From positions 1,488,001-1,552,000 of the forward strand of contig CAWEKD010000005.1 in NCBI GenBank assembly GCA_963809545.1: a DNA stretch of 64,000 nt. Reading direction: 5' to 3'. Below, one piece after another: positions 53,647 to 62,847 of this stretch (positions are counted from its first letter, which is position 1; every line of letters begins with the position of its first letter). A model generated the notes under the pieces. It had not been told where the DNA came from and searched no databases. It saw nothing but the letters and a program-made list of their open reading frames with translations. Origin of the DNA: Natronosporangium sp035305625 (GTDB taxonomy: Bacteria > Actinomycetota > Actinomycetes > Mycobacteriales > Micromonosporaceae). The position numbers were made by a program, and so were the translations under genes.

Positions 53647-54359
53647 GTCAGCGCGGGGCGCTGGTCAGCCACGATCCGGCCGTCCGCCAACGTGATCACT
53701 CGATCGGCGAGATCGATCACGCGCGGGTCGTGGCTGCTGATCAGCACGGCGGCGCCTCGATGGGCGTGCCGGCGCAGCGCGGCGATCACCACGTCTACCC
53801 GGGCCCGGTCCTGGTGGCCGGTGGGCTCGTCGGCGATCAGCAGCGCCGGGCGGGTCCGTAACGCCCGCGCCACCGCTACCCGCTGCTGCTCCCCACCGGA
53901 GATCTGGTCTGGCCGGCGGTGTGCGAGATGCGCGATCTCTAGTTCGGACAGCAGCTGGGTGGTGATCTCCTGTTCGGAGGGGGCCAACCGGGAGGTGCCG
54001 GCGGCCAGCATCACCGGCAGGGTCACGTTCTCCGCCACGGTCAGCTCCTCCAGCAAGGCCAGTGCCTGCGGGACGAAGGCCAGTGCGGTGAAGCTGAGCT
54101 GCGCCGGCGACACCCCCTCCGGTAGTGGCGGGCCGGTGAGGATCTGACCCGAGTCGGGGCGTTCGATCCCGGCGAGGATGGACAGCAGGGTGGTCTTACC
54201 GGAGCCGGACGGGCCGGCCGCCACGGTCAGCTCTCCGCCGTACAGGGCCAGGGAGACCCGGTCGAGTGCGGGCACGGTCTCGGTGCCGCGCTGGAAGCGG
54301 CGGGTCAGTTCACGGGCGACGATCAAGGCGCCGGCGGGGTGGGGGGCCGAAGTGATCAC
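53637..54359 (-). CDS. ABC transporter ATP-binding protein (MacB/LolD type), first copy
   Basis: 240 residues from GTG 54359, coupled to the next ATPase by GTGA overlap. Walker A GPSGSGKTTLL, Q-loop FVPQAL, signature ISGGEQQRVAVARAL, Walker B ALLIADEPT and H-loop SSHDP are all intact. Sequence is of the lipoprotein/antimicrobial-peptide exporter (MacB-like) class. With the neighbouring ATPase and the FtsX-like permease it forms one unit. Confidence 0.9.
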   Translation of the reverse strand: MITSAPHPAGALIVARELTRRFQRGTETVPALDRVSLALYGGELTVAAGPSGSGKTTLLSILAGIERPDSGQILTGPPLPEGVSPAQLSFTALAFVPQALALLEELTVAENVTLPVMLAAGTSRLAPSEQEITTQLLSELEIAHLAHRRPDQISGGEQQRVAVARALRTRPALLIADEPTGHQDRARVDVVIAALRRHAHRGAAVLISSHDPRVIDLADRVITLADGRIVADQRPALTQG

Positions 54360-55060
54360 TGTTCCTCCACGATCGTGCCGTCCTGTAACCACAGCACCCG
54401 GTCGGCGTACTCCGCCACCGCCGGGTCGTGCGTGGCGGTCACGATGGTCACGCCGGAGCGAGCCAACTCTCGTAGGGCCGCCAACACCTCCACGGCGGTC
54501 CGATGGTCCAGCTGCCCGGTCGGCTCATCGGCCACCAGCAGGGCCGGCGGCCCGACCGCGGCGAATGCGATCCCGGTGCGCTGCTGCTCCCCACCGGACA
54601 GTTGTCGGGGCAGGTGGCCGGCCCGGTCCGCCAAACCCAGCCGGGTCAACAACTGCGGAATCTGCGGGTCCTGGCGGGACCGGCCACGGAGCGCGGCCCC
54701 CAACTCCAGGTGTTCCCGCACCGTGAGGTACTCCAGCAGGTTGGCGGGCGGGCTTTGGTGCAGGAGCCCGATCTGGGTGCGGCGTAGGCGGGTCCGGGCG
54801 GCCCGGGACAGCCGGGACACGTCCGTGCCGGCGATCCGAATCGACCCGGTGTCGGGGCGGTCCACGCAGGCCAGGAGGCGGAGCAGGGTGGACTTGCCGG
54901 AACCGGACGGTCCCATCAGGGCGGTGATGGTGCCGGGCGGCAAGGTCAGTTGGACGTCCCGCAGCGCCGGCACGGTCGAGCCGGCCATCCGATAGATCCG
55001 GGTGACCGCGTGGCAGACCACTACCGGCTCCGCGGCCGGGGGGAGATCAGTTCGCGTCAC
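54356..55060 (-). CDS. ABC transporter ATP-binding protein (MacB/LolD type), second copy
   Basis: 234 residues from GTG 55060, preceded by GGAGGTG. Walker A GPSGSGKSTLL, signature LSGGEQQRTGIAFA, Walker B ALLVADEPT and H-loop TATHDPA are intact. It differs clearly from the first copy (for example LLHQSP Q-loop), so it is not a recent duplicate; the two may form a heterodimer. It overlaps the permease 3' end by 14 bp. Confidence 0.9.
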   Translation of the reverse strand: MTRTDLPPAAEPVVVCHAVTRIYRMAGSTVPALRDVQLTLPPGTITALMGPSGSGKSTLLRLLACVDRPDTGSIRIAGTDVSRLSRAARTRLRRTQIGLLHQSPPANLLEYLTVREHLELGAALRGRSRQDPQIPQLLTRLGLADRAGHLPRQLSGGEQQRTGIAFAAVGPPALLVADEPTGQLDHRTAVEVLAALRELARSGVTIVTATHDPAVAEYADRVLWLQDGTIVEEQ

Positions 55061-57800
55061 GGAGCACCTCCGCGGGGTTGGCGGTGTGGATCCGGCGGTG
55101 GGTGAGCAGGCTCGCGGCCAGCCCAAATCCCACGACCGTGGCGACGATGAGGCCAGCCACCGGCAGCGGCAGCACCAGTACGGTGTCGGGGAACCGCTCC
55201 GGTTGCACGTCGAGCCCGCTCCGCACCCCGTAGGAGAGGGCGAGGGCGCCGACCAGGCCGCCGGTCACGCCGACGAGCAGGGGGACCCCGATCTCGAGCA
55301 GCAAGGCCCGGCGGTGGGTGCGAGCGGACAAGCCCATCCGCCGCAGCATGGCGTACGCCCGCCGGTAGGCCGCGGTCCGGGATTCCAGGTGCAGCAGCAG
55401 CCCCACCGCCCCGATGAGCCCGGTGAACAGTGACAACGCCATGAGGTACTGGAAGGTGTACGTGACCGGCTCGTACACCGCTCCTACGCGGTGCTGGTCA
55501 ACGGTGACCACCCGGGCGTCCAGCAGGTGCTCCTCGGTGAGCGCGGCCAGGGTCTGCTCCGGCTCGCCGCTGATCCACAGCTGCGGGGTGGCGGCGGGCA
55601 GCTCTTCGGGGGTGAACTCCCGCTCCAGCACCTCCCGATGGATCAGTAGCAGCGGGTACGAGGCCCGGGCGCCCGGCAACGGATGGACGTCCGCCACCAC
55701 GACCGGCAGCTCGCGGCCCTGGAGTCGGAGAGTGGCCGGCCCGGGCTCGACCCGGCGCGAGACCACCACGGTGGGGACGTCGTCGGCGGTCAGCTGCGCG
55801 AGCGCCGCCCGGAGATCGGCACCGGGAATCCGGTCGTCCCAGAACGCCCCCGCCAGGAACGTGTCGGGATCCACGGCGGCCACGTCTACGTGCAGTCCGG
55901 AGAGCCGCTGCTGGTTGAGCCACAGCACCTCGGTGGCCTGTGCGGACAGCGACTCCGGCACGGGCGGTGGCAGTTGTCGATCCTCGCGCAGCTGTACCCC
56001 CAGGTGGGGGTAGCTGAGTACGGTGTCGCTGCCCAGCCGGAACCGCAGGCTGGCCTCCGCGGTGGTGTGGATCGACCCGGTGGCGGCGCCGGCGAAGGCC
56101 GCCATCGCCACCGGGGTAGCGGTGGCGGTGATCAGGACCGCGGTGGTGGCCGCGGTCCGCACCCCGCGGCGCCAGGCCAGTAGGGACGCCGGGCGGGCCG
56201 GGGTGCGGCGCGGGCCGCGCCGGTGCAACCACCAGGCGATCACCCGGGCGGTCAACACCGCCGTGCCGAGGATGAGCAGGATCGGGGTGACCAGCAGCCG
56301 GGCCGGTACGTGCACCACGGTGCCCACGCCCACCCCGCCGGAGTCCTCGGCTACCTCGCTGGCGGTCAGGAGCCGCCAGGCCAGTGGCGCCGCTGCCAAC
56401 AGCGTGAGCTCCCAGGGCAGCCGGGTCCACCACGCCACCCGGCGGCCCGTCGGGCGGGCGTCTGCCAGTCGCCGGCAGCTGGCGGCGGCGACCGCCCCGA
56501 TGAGGATCAGGGCGAGCATCCCCACCCCGGCGGCGGCCGCACCGGCCAAGGGCAGTGTGCCCGGGGTGAGGGTGGCGGAGGGGCCGACCCCGACCACCAG
56601 CGCCCACGCCGCCGCCCAGCCGACGGCGGTCCCCGCGACTACCGCCGGCGCCGCCTCTAGTACCGCTTTGAGCCCGAGCCCGCCCGGGCCGACTCCGTGC
56701 GCGGCCAGCACGGTCAGCTCCGATCGACGCCGCTGGGTCCAGAAGACCGCCGCCGCCGCGGCCACCGCGAGCCCGATCAGGGAACCGGCCGCGGTGATCG
56801 GCAGCACCGGTGGCAGGAGACCGGTGCGGACGAGCGCAGCCCGCCGTTGGTGGCCGTCCAGGTACGAGACGAACTGGGTGGTGTCGTACCAGTTGTTGGG
56901 GAAGGCGTCGGGCTGGGCGGCGAGCGTGCGCTGCAGGGCCTGGATGTCGGCGGCCAGCCGCGCCGCCTCCGGTGCGGTCAGCTCCGGATCGGTCACCGGC
57001 AGGTTGATGACCTGGTGCAGGACCGACCGGGTGGTCGCCCCGACGGTCAGTAGCGTGTCCTCGTCCAGCAGTGCGGTCGGCAGGATCACCGCGTCCGGAT
57101 CAGCCTGTTCAAAGGAGGTCCCGGCGTAGACGGACTCCACCCCGCACCAGTAGTCGGTAAGCGGCGCGGTCCGCAGGTCCTGGTAGATCGCGGCCACCGG
57201 CAACGTCACCGCCGCCGCGGCGGACTCCGGGCCCGGCCATACGCCCGAGGTGCCCTTCCGTTGGGTCACTACCAGCTCGTCTCCGACCTGGATGCCTTGT
57301 TGCTCGGCGTACTCATGCGGCAGCCAGAGCCCCTCTCCGACCGGCCCGGCCATCACCGTCACCTGGTCGGTGAAGCCGTCCTTGCTCAGCAGCCGCAGCC
57401 CCCGCAGGTCGGGCAACGGCAGCGGTCGGTCGGGCAGGTCCACGCTGACGTCGACGTAGCCACTGCTGTCGGGGGCGGCCAGCCCGGCTACCGGGTGGGC
57501 GGCGAGCACCTCCAACCGGCGGTGGTAACGGTCAGCGCCGTACCGGTACCCGTCACCCTTGAAGTGGAACAGGGTCGGTGGCGCGACCGGACCGGTGATC
57601 TGGAGGCCGACGGTGGCCAGGCAGGTCTCGGAGATCTGGCGGTGGAGGGTGGCGTGCTGGGCCGAGGACAGGAACTGGGGGGCCGCCGCCGCGGGCAGCG
57701 TCGCCACCAGCGCGGCCGCGAACAGCGCCAGCGCCACCGCCGGGCGTCGGAGTAGCAGGGCCGGGGCGCGCCGCCAGGGCGCTAGCCGGAGCAGACCCAT
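55047..57800 (-). CDS. FtsX-like ABC transporter permease
   Basis: 917 residues from ATG 57800 (GGAAGGAAG upstream). About ten hydrophobic segments: one at the N-terminus (about 19-41), groups in the middle around residues 320-350 and 370-460, a second set around 490-570, and three near the C-terminus. Two large extracytoplasmic domains lie between them. This is the two-halves-in-one FtsX/MacB-type mechanotransmission permease. Unlike most, it works with two separately coded ATPases. Likely role: export or extraction of a lipid, peptide or drug at the membrane. The substrate is unknown. Confidence 0.85.
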   Translation of the reverse strand: MGLLRLAPWRRAPALLLRRPAVALALFAAALVATLPAAAAPQFLSSAQHATLHRQISETCLATVGLQITGPVAPPTLFHFKGDGYRYGADRYHRRLEVLAAHPVAGLAAPDSSGYVDVSVDLPDRPLPLPDLRGLRLLSKDGFTDQVTVMAGPVGEGLWLPHEYAEQQGIQVGDELVVTQRKGTSGVWPGPESAAAAVTLPVAAIYQDLRTAPLTDYWCGVESVYAGTSFEQADPDAVILPTALLDEDTLLTVGATTRSVLHQVINLPVTDPELTAPEAARLAADIQALQRTLAAQPDAFPNNWYDTTQFVSYLDGHQRRAALVRTGLLPPVLPITAAGSLIGLAVAAAAAVFWTQRRRSELTVLAAHGVGPGGLGLKAVLEAAPAVVAGTAVGWAAAWALVVGVGPSATLTPGTLPLAGAAAAGVGMLALILIGAVAAASCRRLADARPTGRRVAWWTRLPWELTLLAAAPLAWRLLTASEVAEDSGGVGVGTVVHVPARLLVTPILLILGTAVLTARVIAWWLHRRGPRRTPARPASLLAWRRGVRTAATTAVLITATATPVAMAAFAGAATGSIHTTAEASLRFRLGSDTVLSYPHLGVQLREDRQLPPPVPESLSAQATEVLWLNQQRLSGLHVDVAAVDPDTFLAGAFWDDRIPGADLRAALAQLTADDVPTVVVSRRVEPGPATLRLQGRELPVVVADVHPLPGARASYPLLLIHREVLEREFTPEELPAATPQLWISGEPEQTLAALTEEHLLDARVVTVDQHRVGAVYEPVTYTFQYLMALSLFTGLIGAVGLLLHLESRTAAYRRAYAMLRRMGLSARTHRRALLLEIGVPLLVGVTGGLVGALALSYGVRSGLDVQPERFPDTVLVLPLPVAGLIVATVVGFGLAASLLTHRRIHTANPAEVLRDAN

Positions 57801-57820
57801 CGTGTGGCTTCCTTCCTTCG

Positions 57821-57878
57821 CCGGTACCGTCCTGCCGCCGGGCGGCGGTCCTTGAACAGGACGAGGTGACGGTGCCGG
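57821..57878. promoter_or_regulatory. Imperfect inverted repeat between the permease and ctaD
   Basis: CCGGTACCGTC (57821-57831) pairs with GACGGTGCCGG (57868-57878) with one G-T wobble, and CGTCCTG with CAGGACG inside. It is in the 172-bp divergent gap; a regulatory role is possible for either gene. No clear promoter hexamers. Confidence 0.35.
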
Positions 57879-57972
57879 AAGGTTGCCATGCGGTCAGCGG
57901 CGGGGTGTGCCGTAAGCAGGGGCGGCGCGACCCGCTGTCAACGCGTCGCTGGCCAGGGACTATCCTGCCCTC

Positions 57973-59703
57973 GTGACCATCGTTGCCCCCAAGCCGATTC
58001 AGACCCGGCCTTGGCCGGTACACCACCCCGTCAAAGGGTCGGCGCTGGCGCGGATGCTGCGGACCACCGATGCCAAGCAGATTGGCGTGATGTACGGCAT
58101 CACCGCCTTTGCTTACTTCCTCATCGGTGGGTTCATGGCGCTGCTGATGCGGGCCGAGCTGGCACAGCCCGGGATGGACTTCCTGTCCCCCGAGCAGTTC
58201 AACCAGCTGTTCACGATGCACGGCACGATCATGCTGCTGCTGTTCGCCACGCCGATCGTGTTCGCGTTCGCCAACTTCGTGGTGCCGTTGCAGATCGGGG
58301 CCCCGGATGTGGCGTTCCCGCGGCTGAACGCGTTCGGTTACTGGCTGTTCAACTTCGGCGGGCTGATCGTGCTGGGCGGGTTCTTCACCCCGGGTGGCGC
58401 GGCGGACTTCGGCTGGTTCGCCTACGCCCCGCTGAGCACCGCGATCCACTCCCCCGGGGTCGGAGGCAACCTGTGGGTGGCCGGACTGGTGATCTCCGGT
58501 CTGGGCACCATCCTGACCTCGGTCAACATGATCACTACGATCGTGTGCCTGCGGGCGCCGGGCATGACCATGTTCCGGATGCCGATCTTCACTTGGAACA
58601 TCCTGGTCACCTCACTGCTGGTGCTGATGGTCTTCCCGGTGCTGACGGCCGCTCTGCTGGGGCTGCTGGCTGACCGGGTCCTCGGCACGCACGTGTACGA
58701 CCCGGCCACCAACGGGCCGATGCTGTACCAGCACCTGTTCTGGTTCTTCGGCCACCCCGAGGTGTACATCATCGCCCTGCCGTTCTTCGGGATCATCTCC
58801 GAGGTGGTCCCGGTGTTCAGCCGCAAGCCGATCTTCGGCTACAAGGGCCTGGTGCTCGCCACGTTCGCGATCGCGGCGCTGTCGATGAGCGTGTGGGCGC
58901 ACCACATGTTCACCACCGGTCAGGTGCTGCTGCCGTTCTTCTCGTTCCTGTCGTTCCTGATCGCGATCCCGACCGGGATCAAGTTCTTCAACTGGATCGG
59001 CACCATGTGGCGCGGCCAGTTGACCTTCGAGTCCCCGATGCTGTTCGCGATCGGGTTCCTGGTGACGTTCCTCCTGGGCGGCCTCTCCGGGGTGCTGCTG
59101 GCCAGCCCGCCGATCGACTTCCACGTCTCGGACACCTACTTCGTGGTGGCGCACTTCCACTACGTGCTGTTCGGCACGATCGTGTTCGCGGTCTACTCCG
59201 GCATCTACTTCTGGTTCCCGAAGGTCACCGGTCGGATGCTGGACGAACGCCTGGCTCGGGTGCACTTCTGGTTGACGATGGTGGGCTTCCACACCACGTT
59301 CCTGGTGCAGCACTGGCTGGGTAACGAAGGTATGCCGCGGCGGTACGCCGACTACCTGCCCACCGACGGGTTCACCGCGCTGAACATGATCTCGACCATC
59401 GGGGCGTTCATCCTGGGTGTGTCGACGCTGCCGTTCATCTACAACCTGTGGAAGTCCTACAAGGCCGGTCGGGTGGTGGAGGTGGACGACCCGTGGGGCT
59501 TCGGCAACTCGCTGGAGTGGGCCACGAGCTCCCCGCCGCCGCTGCGGAACTTCGACCGGTTGCCGCGGATCCGGTCGGAGCGGCCGGCGTTCGACGCCAA
59601 GTTCCCTGAACTGGCCGGGGTCACGGTCGGAGGGCCGAAGCTCCCCGCTCCGAGGAGCGGCGAGCGGGCCAGCGGCAAGCAGACGAGTGACACATCGCAG
59701 TAG
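57973..59703 (+). CDS. ctaD: Cytochrome c oxidase subunit I
   Basis: 576 residues from GTG 57973. Twelve-helix heme-copper oxidase core: heme ligand HGTIMLLLF, CuB/Tyr cross-link site GHPEVYIIALP, WAHHMFTTG (CuB His pair) and VAHFHYVLFGT (heme a and a3 ligands). The N- and C-terminal cytoplasmic ends are those of actinobacterial aa3 oxidase. No other cta gene lies near, the usual lone position. It ends in a bidirectional terminator. Confidence 0.96.
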   Translation: MTIVAPKPIQTRPWPVHHPVKGSALARMLRTTDAKQIGVMYGITAFAYFLIGGFMALLMRAELAQPGMDFLSPEQFNQLFTMHGTIMLLLFATPIVFAFANFVVPLQIGAPDVAFPRLNAFGYWLFNFGGLIVLGGFFTPGGAADFGWFAYAPLSTAIHSPGVGGNLWVAGLVISGLGTILTSVNMITTIVCLRAPGMTMFRMPIFTWNILVTSLLVLMVFPVLTAALLGLLADRVLGTHVYDPATNGPMLYQHLFWFFGHPEVYIIALPFFGIISEVVPVFSRKPIFGYKGLVLATFAIAALSMSVWAHHMFTTGQVLLPFFSFLSFLIAIPTGIKFFNWIGTMWRGQLTFESPMLFAIGFLVTFLLGGLSGVLLASPPIDFHVSDTYFVVAHFHYVLFGTIVFAVYSGIYFWFPKVTGRMLDERLARVHFWLTMVGFHTTFLVQHWLGNEGMPRRYADYLPTDGFTALNMISTIGAFILGVSTLPFIYNLWKSYKAGRVVEVDDPWGFGNSLEWATSSPPPLRNFDRLPRIRSERPAFDAKFPELAGVTVGGPKLPAPRSGERASGKQTSDTSQ

Positions 59704-59710
59704 CGAGTGA

Positions 59711-59767
59711 TGGCCTAACGAAATCCGCCCCCGGCCGTAACGGCCGGGGGCGGATTTCGTTAGGCCA
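59711..59767. terminator. 27-bp perfect bidirectional terminator
   Basis: 59711-59737 and 59741-59767 are perfect inverted repeats around TAA, with CGAAAT/ATTTCG and a GC-rich core. It starts seven bases after the ctaD stop and ends three bases before the pncA stop on the other strand, so it serves both convergent transcripts. Confidence 0.9.
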
Positions 59768-59770
59768 CCA

Positions 59771-61630
59771 TCAGCTGGCCACCACCGGAGTGCCGGTCAG
59801 GGTTACCCCGGCCTCCCGCATCTGCGCCAGCGCCCGGTCGGTGGTCTCGCGCGCCACGCCCGCGGTGTAGTCCAGCAGCACCGTCGTAGCGAACCCTTCC
59901 TTGGCGGCGTCCAGCGCGGTCGCCCGGACGCAGTGGTCGGTGGCGATCCCCACGATCTCCACCTCGGTGACGCCGCGCTCCTTCAGCCACTCGACCAGGG
60001 CACGCTCCTCCGCCTTCCCTTGGAAGCCGGAGTACCCCGCCTCGAACTCGCCCTTGGTGAAGATGGCCTCGATCCGCTCGGTGTCCAGGTTCGGGTGGAA
60101 CTCCGCACCGGGGGTACCGACCCGGCAGTGCTCCGGCCAGGTGTTGACGAAGTCCGGTTCGGGGTGGAAGTGGTCCCCGGGGTCGATGTGGTAGTCCTTG
60201 GTGGCGATCACGTGCTGCCAGCGGTCTGGTTGCTCCCGCAGCAGCGTGGAGATCTGGCCGGCTACCTGCGCCCCGCCGGCGACCGCCAGGGACCCTCCCT
60301 CACAGAAGTCGTTTTGTACGTCTACGATGATCAACGCACGACTCATGCTTGCCTGTCCTCCTATCATCGTCACCGGGATCGCCGGATCTCCCGGGGACAG
60401 CTTGAGCCCCTCCCAGGGGATCGCGCCGAGGTTGGCGCGCAGGTGCTCGCGGGCCTCGGCCAGCGAGGGCAGGTCCGGCACCGGCTCGCCGCGCCGCAGG
60501 TACGGCCGTTGCAGCGGCCGGTCATGGGGGGCCGGCTCTGGGGCTCCTTGCGAGACCACCACCTCTTCGGTGGCGGTGCCGGTGGGTTTGTGTCGCCGGA
60601 CCGCGGTCTTGCGCCCCCCGACGGTGGCTTTGTTCTCCGATCGCTTGACTACCGGCCGGCCGTCCACCTCCACCAATTTGTAGACCAGCGAAGCGGTGGG
60701 GGCGCCAGAGCCGGTGACCACCGAGGTGCCGGCGCCGTATCCGTCTACCGGCTCGGCCGCCAGGGCCGCGATGGAGAATTCGTCCAAGTCCCCAGAGACA
60801 ATGATCCGCGTATCGACCGCGCCGAGCGAGTCCAGCAGTTCCCGAGATTGGCGGGCCAGGACCGCCACGTCGCCGGAGTCAATTCGGATCGCTCCCAGCT
60901 GTGGACCGGCCACCGCTACGGCCCGCCGGATGCCCTCCGCGATGTCGTACGTGTCGACCAACAGGGTGGTCTGCTTGCCCAACGCGGCCACCTGGGAAGT
61001 GAACGCCGCCGTTTCCTCGTCGTGCAGCAGGGTGAACGCGTGGGCCGCGGTGCCGGCGGTGGGGATGCCGTACCGGCGCCCGGCGGCCAGGTTGGAGGTG
61101 GAGGAGAACCCGGCCAGATAGGCGGCGCGCGCCGCGGCCACGGCGGCCTCCTCGTGCGTCCGGCGCGAGCCCATCTCGATCAAGGTCCGCCCGCGGGCGG
61201 CGGTGACCATCCGCGCGGCTGCGGCGGCCACCGCGCAGTCGTGATTGAGCACCGACAGGACGAGCGTCTCCAGTAGCACGCACTCGGCAAAAGTGCCGGA
61301 GACGGTCAAGATGGGGGAATTGGGGTAGTAGAGCTCACCCTCGGCGTATCCGTCGATGTCACCGGTGAAGCGGTACCGGGAGAGCCAGTCGGCGGTCGGC
61401 GCGTCCACCACCCCGGTGTGCCGGAGAAAGTCCAGTTCGTCGGGGCCGAACCGGAACTCCGCGATCGCCTCGACCAGGCGAGTGGTGCCGGCGACCACCC
61501 CGTACCGGCGACCGGGTGGGAGCTTACGGGCGAACACCTCGAACACGCAGTGGCGACCGGCGGTGCCGTCCTTCAGGGCGGCGCTGAGCATGGTCAGCTC
61601 GTAATGGTCGGTCAGCAGCGCCGTACTCAC
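59771..61630 (-). CDS. pncB: Nicotinate phosphoribosyltransferase-nicotinamidase fusion (PncB-PncA)
   Basis: 619 residues in one frame from GTG 61630. Residues 1 to about 425 are PncB: TDHYELTMLSAAL start, EMGSRRTHEEAA, VDTYDIAEG, RIDSGDVAVLARQ and the family end PWEGLKLSPGDPAIP. Residues 429-619 are nicotinamidase: RALIIVDVQNDFCEGG (catalytic Asp), ATKDYHIDPGDHF (Lys and metal His) and GIATDHCVRATALDA (nucleophile Cys). PncA converts nicotinamide to nicotinate, which PncB couples to PRPP for NAD. The join has almost no linker, and AGGAGG (60362-60357) plus ATG 60346 remain inside, as if a stop was lost; PncA could still be made alone. Confidence 0.85.
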   Translation of the reverse strand: MSTALLTDHYELTMLSAALKDGTAGRHCVFEVFARKLPPGRRYGVVAGTTRLVEAIAEFRFGPDELDFLRHTGVVDAPTADWLSRYRFTGDIDGYAEGELYYPNSPILTVSGTFAECVLLETLVLSVLNHDCAVAAAAARMVTAARGRTLIEMGSRRTHEEAAVAAARAAYLAGFSSTSNLAAGRRYGIPTAGTAAHAFTLLHDEETAAFTSQVAALGKQTTLLVDTYDIAEGIRRAVAVAGPQLGAIRIDSGDVAVLARQSRELLDSLGAVDTRIIVSGDLDEFSIAALAAEPVDGYGAGTSVVTGSGAPTASLVYKLVEVDGRPVVKRSENKATVGGRKTAVRRHKPTGTATEEVVVSQGAPEPAPHDRPLQRPYLRRGEPVPDLPSLAEAREHLRANLGAIPWEGLKLSPGDPAIPVTMIGGQASMSRALIIVDVQNDFCEGGSLAVAGGAQVAGQISTLLREQPDRWQHVIATKDYHIDPGDHFHPEPDFVNTWPEHCRVGTPGAEFHPNLDTERIEAIFTKGEFEAGYSGFQGKAEERALVEWLKERGVTEVEIVGIATDHCVRATALDAAKEGFATTVLLDYTAGVARETTDRALAQMREAGVTLTGTPVVAS

Positions 61631-61784
61631 TCGTCCAGTCTAGGTTCCTTGGTTCACCAGTGACCGGACCGCAGATGGGGCGGTGCGCTGGCCCACGGCC
61701 GTGGCGGAATCTCTCCCCGCAAGGGGGCCGAAATCGCCGGCGGAGTGTGGTCACTGCCCCCGGGGAACGTGGCATGCTGGGGGC

Positions 61785-62075
61785 ATGACGGCACCACAGG
61801 TCGTTCCGGGGGAAGCTCCGGAGGTGGAGGAGATCCCAGACGTCGATCGGCCCTGGGTGACGATCGTGTGGAACGATCCGGTAAACCTGATGTCGTATGT
61901 GACGTGGGTGTTCCAGAAGCTGTTCGGCTACAGCCGGGAACAGGCCGAGAAGTTGATGCTGGACGTGCACCACAAGGGTAAAGCGGTGGTGGCCAGCGGG
62001 GCCCGGGAACGGATGGAATACCACGCCTCCCAGTTGCACGGACACGGTCTTTGGGCGACCGTCGATCGGTCATGA
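61785..62075 (+). CDS. clpS: ATP-dependent Clp protease adaptor ClpS
   Basis: 96 residues from ATG 61785. Core VDRPWVTIVWNDPVNLMSYVTWVFQKLFGYSREQAEKLMLDVHHKGKAVV with the N-degron pocket, ending YHASQLHGHGLWATVDRS. It delivers N-end-rule substrates to ClpC/ClpP. Divergent from pncB, as in many actinobacteria. It overlaps the next gene by ATGA. Confidence 0.95.
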   Translation: MTAPQVVPGEAPEVEEIPDVDRPWVTIVWNDPVNLMSYVTWVFQKLFGYSREQAEKLMLDVHHKGKAVVASGARERMEYHASQLHGHGLWATVDRS

Positions 62076-62575
62076 CTATGTTCCGTCGCTCCGGTGAGCA
62101 CTGTGTGGCCAGGTTCGCCCCGGAAGAAGTCAATGTGCTGCGCAAGGTGGCCAGTGAAGTGGTCGAGCTGCTCACCGACGGATTCGATCGCGACGATCCG
62201 GTGTTGGCGCGGCTGTTCCCGGATGCCTACCCTGACCGACCCCAGGATTCCGCGGAGTACCGCCGCTACACCGAGGGGGAGCTGAAGACCAGCAAGATCG
62301 ATCAGGCGGGGGCGATCCTGGCCGGGCTGCCCGTCACCGGTGGCGGCGAGGTCCGGTTGGATGAAGAGGCGGCAGAGGCGTGGCTGCGGGCGCTCAACGA
62401 TGTCCGGCTCGCGCTAGCGGTCCGACTGGATCTCGTGGACGAGACCAGTCTGGAGAGTGAGCTGGACGACGCGGTGCTGCGCGACCCGACCTCGGCCCGG
62501 GTCTATCAACTCTCGGTCTACGCCTATCTGGGCTACCTACAAGAGTCGCTGCTCGAGGCGTTGACCTCTGCGTGA
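62072..62575 (+). CDS. DUF2017 protein
   Basis: 167 residues from ATG 62072 (ATG 62078 also possible), overlapping the clpS stop. An all-helical acidic protein with FRRSGEHCVARFAPEEVNVLRKVASEVVELL, a central YRRYTEGELKTSKIDQAG and a C-terminal RVYQLSVYAYLGYLQESLLEAL. The family is almost always found next to clpS in actinobacteria, so a link with Clp proteolysis is likely, but its function is unknown. Confidence 0.88.
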   Translation: MTMFRRSGEHCVARFAPEEVNVLRKVASEVVELLTDGFDRDDPVLARLFPDAYPDRPQDSAEYRRYTEGELKTSKIDQAGAILAGLPVTGGGEVRLDEEAAEAWLRALNDVRLALAVRLDLVDETSLESELDDAVLRDPTSARVYQLSVYAYLGYLQESLLEALTSA

Positions 62576-62655
62576 GGCCGACCGGTGCCCGCCCTCCTTT
62601 CCCACCGGCCGGCCCCTGCTGGTCGCCCGTCCGGGGTGAGCCGGCGGGCCATCGG

Positions 62656-62799
62656 TCAGGTGAACACACTGACCCCGCCCGGTCCCACCAGGAAACCCAC
62701 AATGATCAGCACGATCCCCCAGAGGAACTGACGTCGGAACAGTTGCACGATGCCGGCGATCACCAGGATCACCGCAAGGACCCACAGCAGGAATTCCAT
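62656..62799 (-). CDS. GPGG-motif small membrane protein (47 aa)
   Basis: Starts at ATG 62799 and ends at TGA 62658-62656. The sequence begins MEFLLWVLAVILVIAGIV, then FRRQFLWGIVLIIVG, and ends in VGPGGVSVFT. Two helices with a basic FRRQ turn and the C-terminal GPGG are the marks of the small actinobacterial GPGG membrane protein family, of unknown function. It lies on the minus strand between DUF2017 and the AmaP-like gene. Confidence 0.85.
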   Translation of the reverse strand: MEFLLWVLAVILVIAGIVQLFRRQFLWGIVLIIVGFLVGPGGVSVFT

Positions 62800-62847
62800 G
62801 CCGGTACCGCTACCCGGGTACAGGTGTCGGGAAACGTGACGGGTGGG

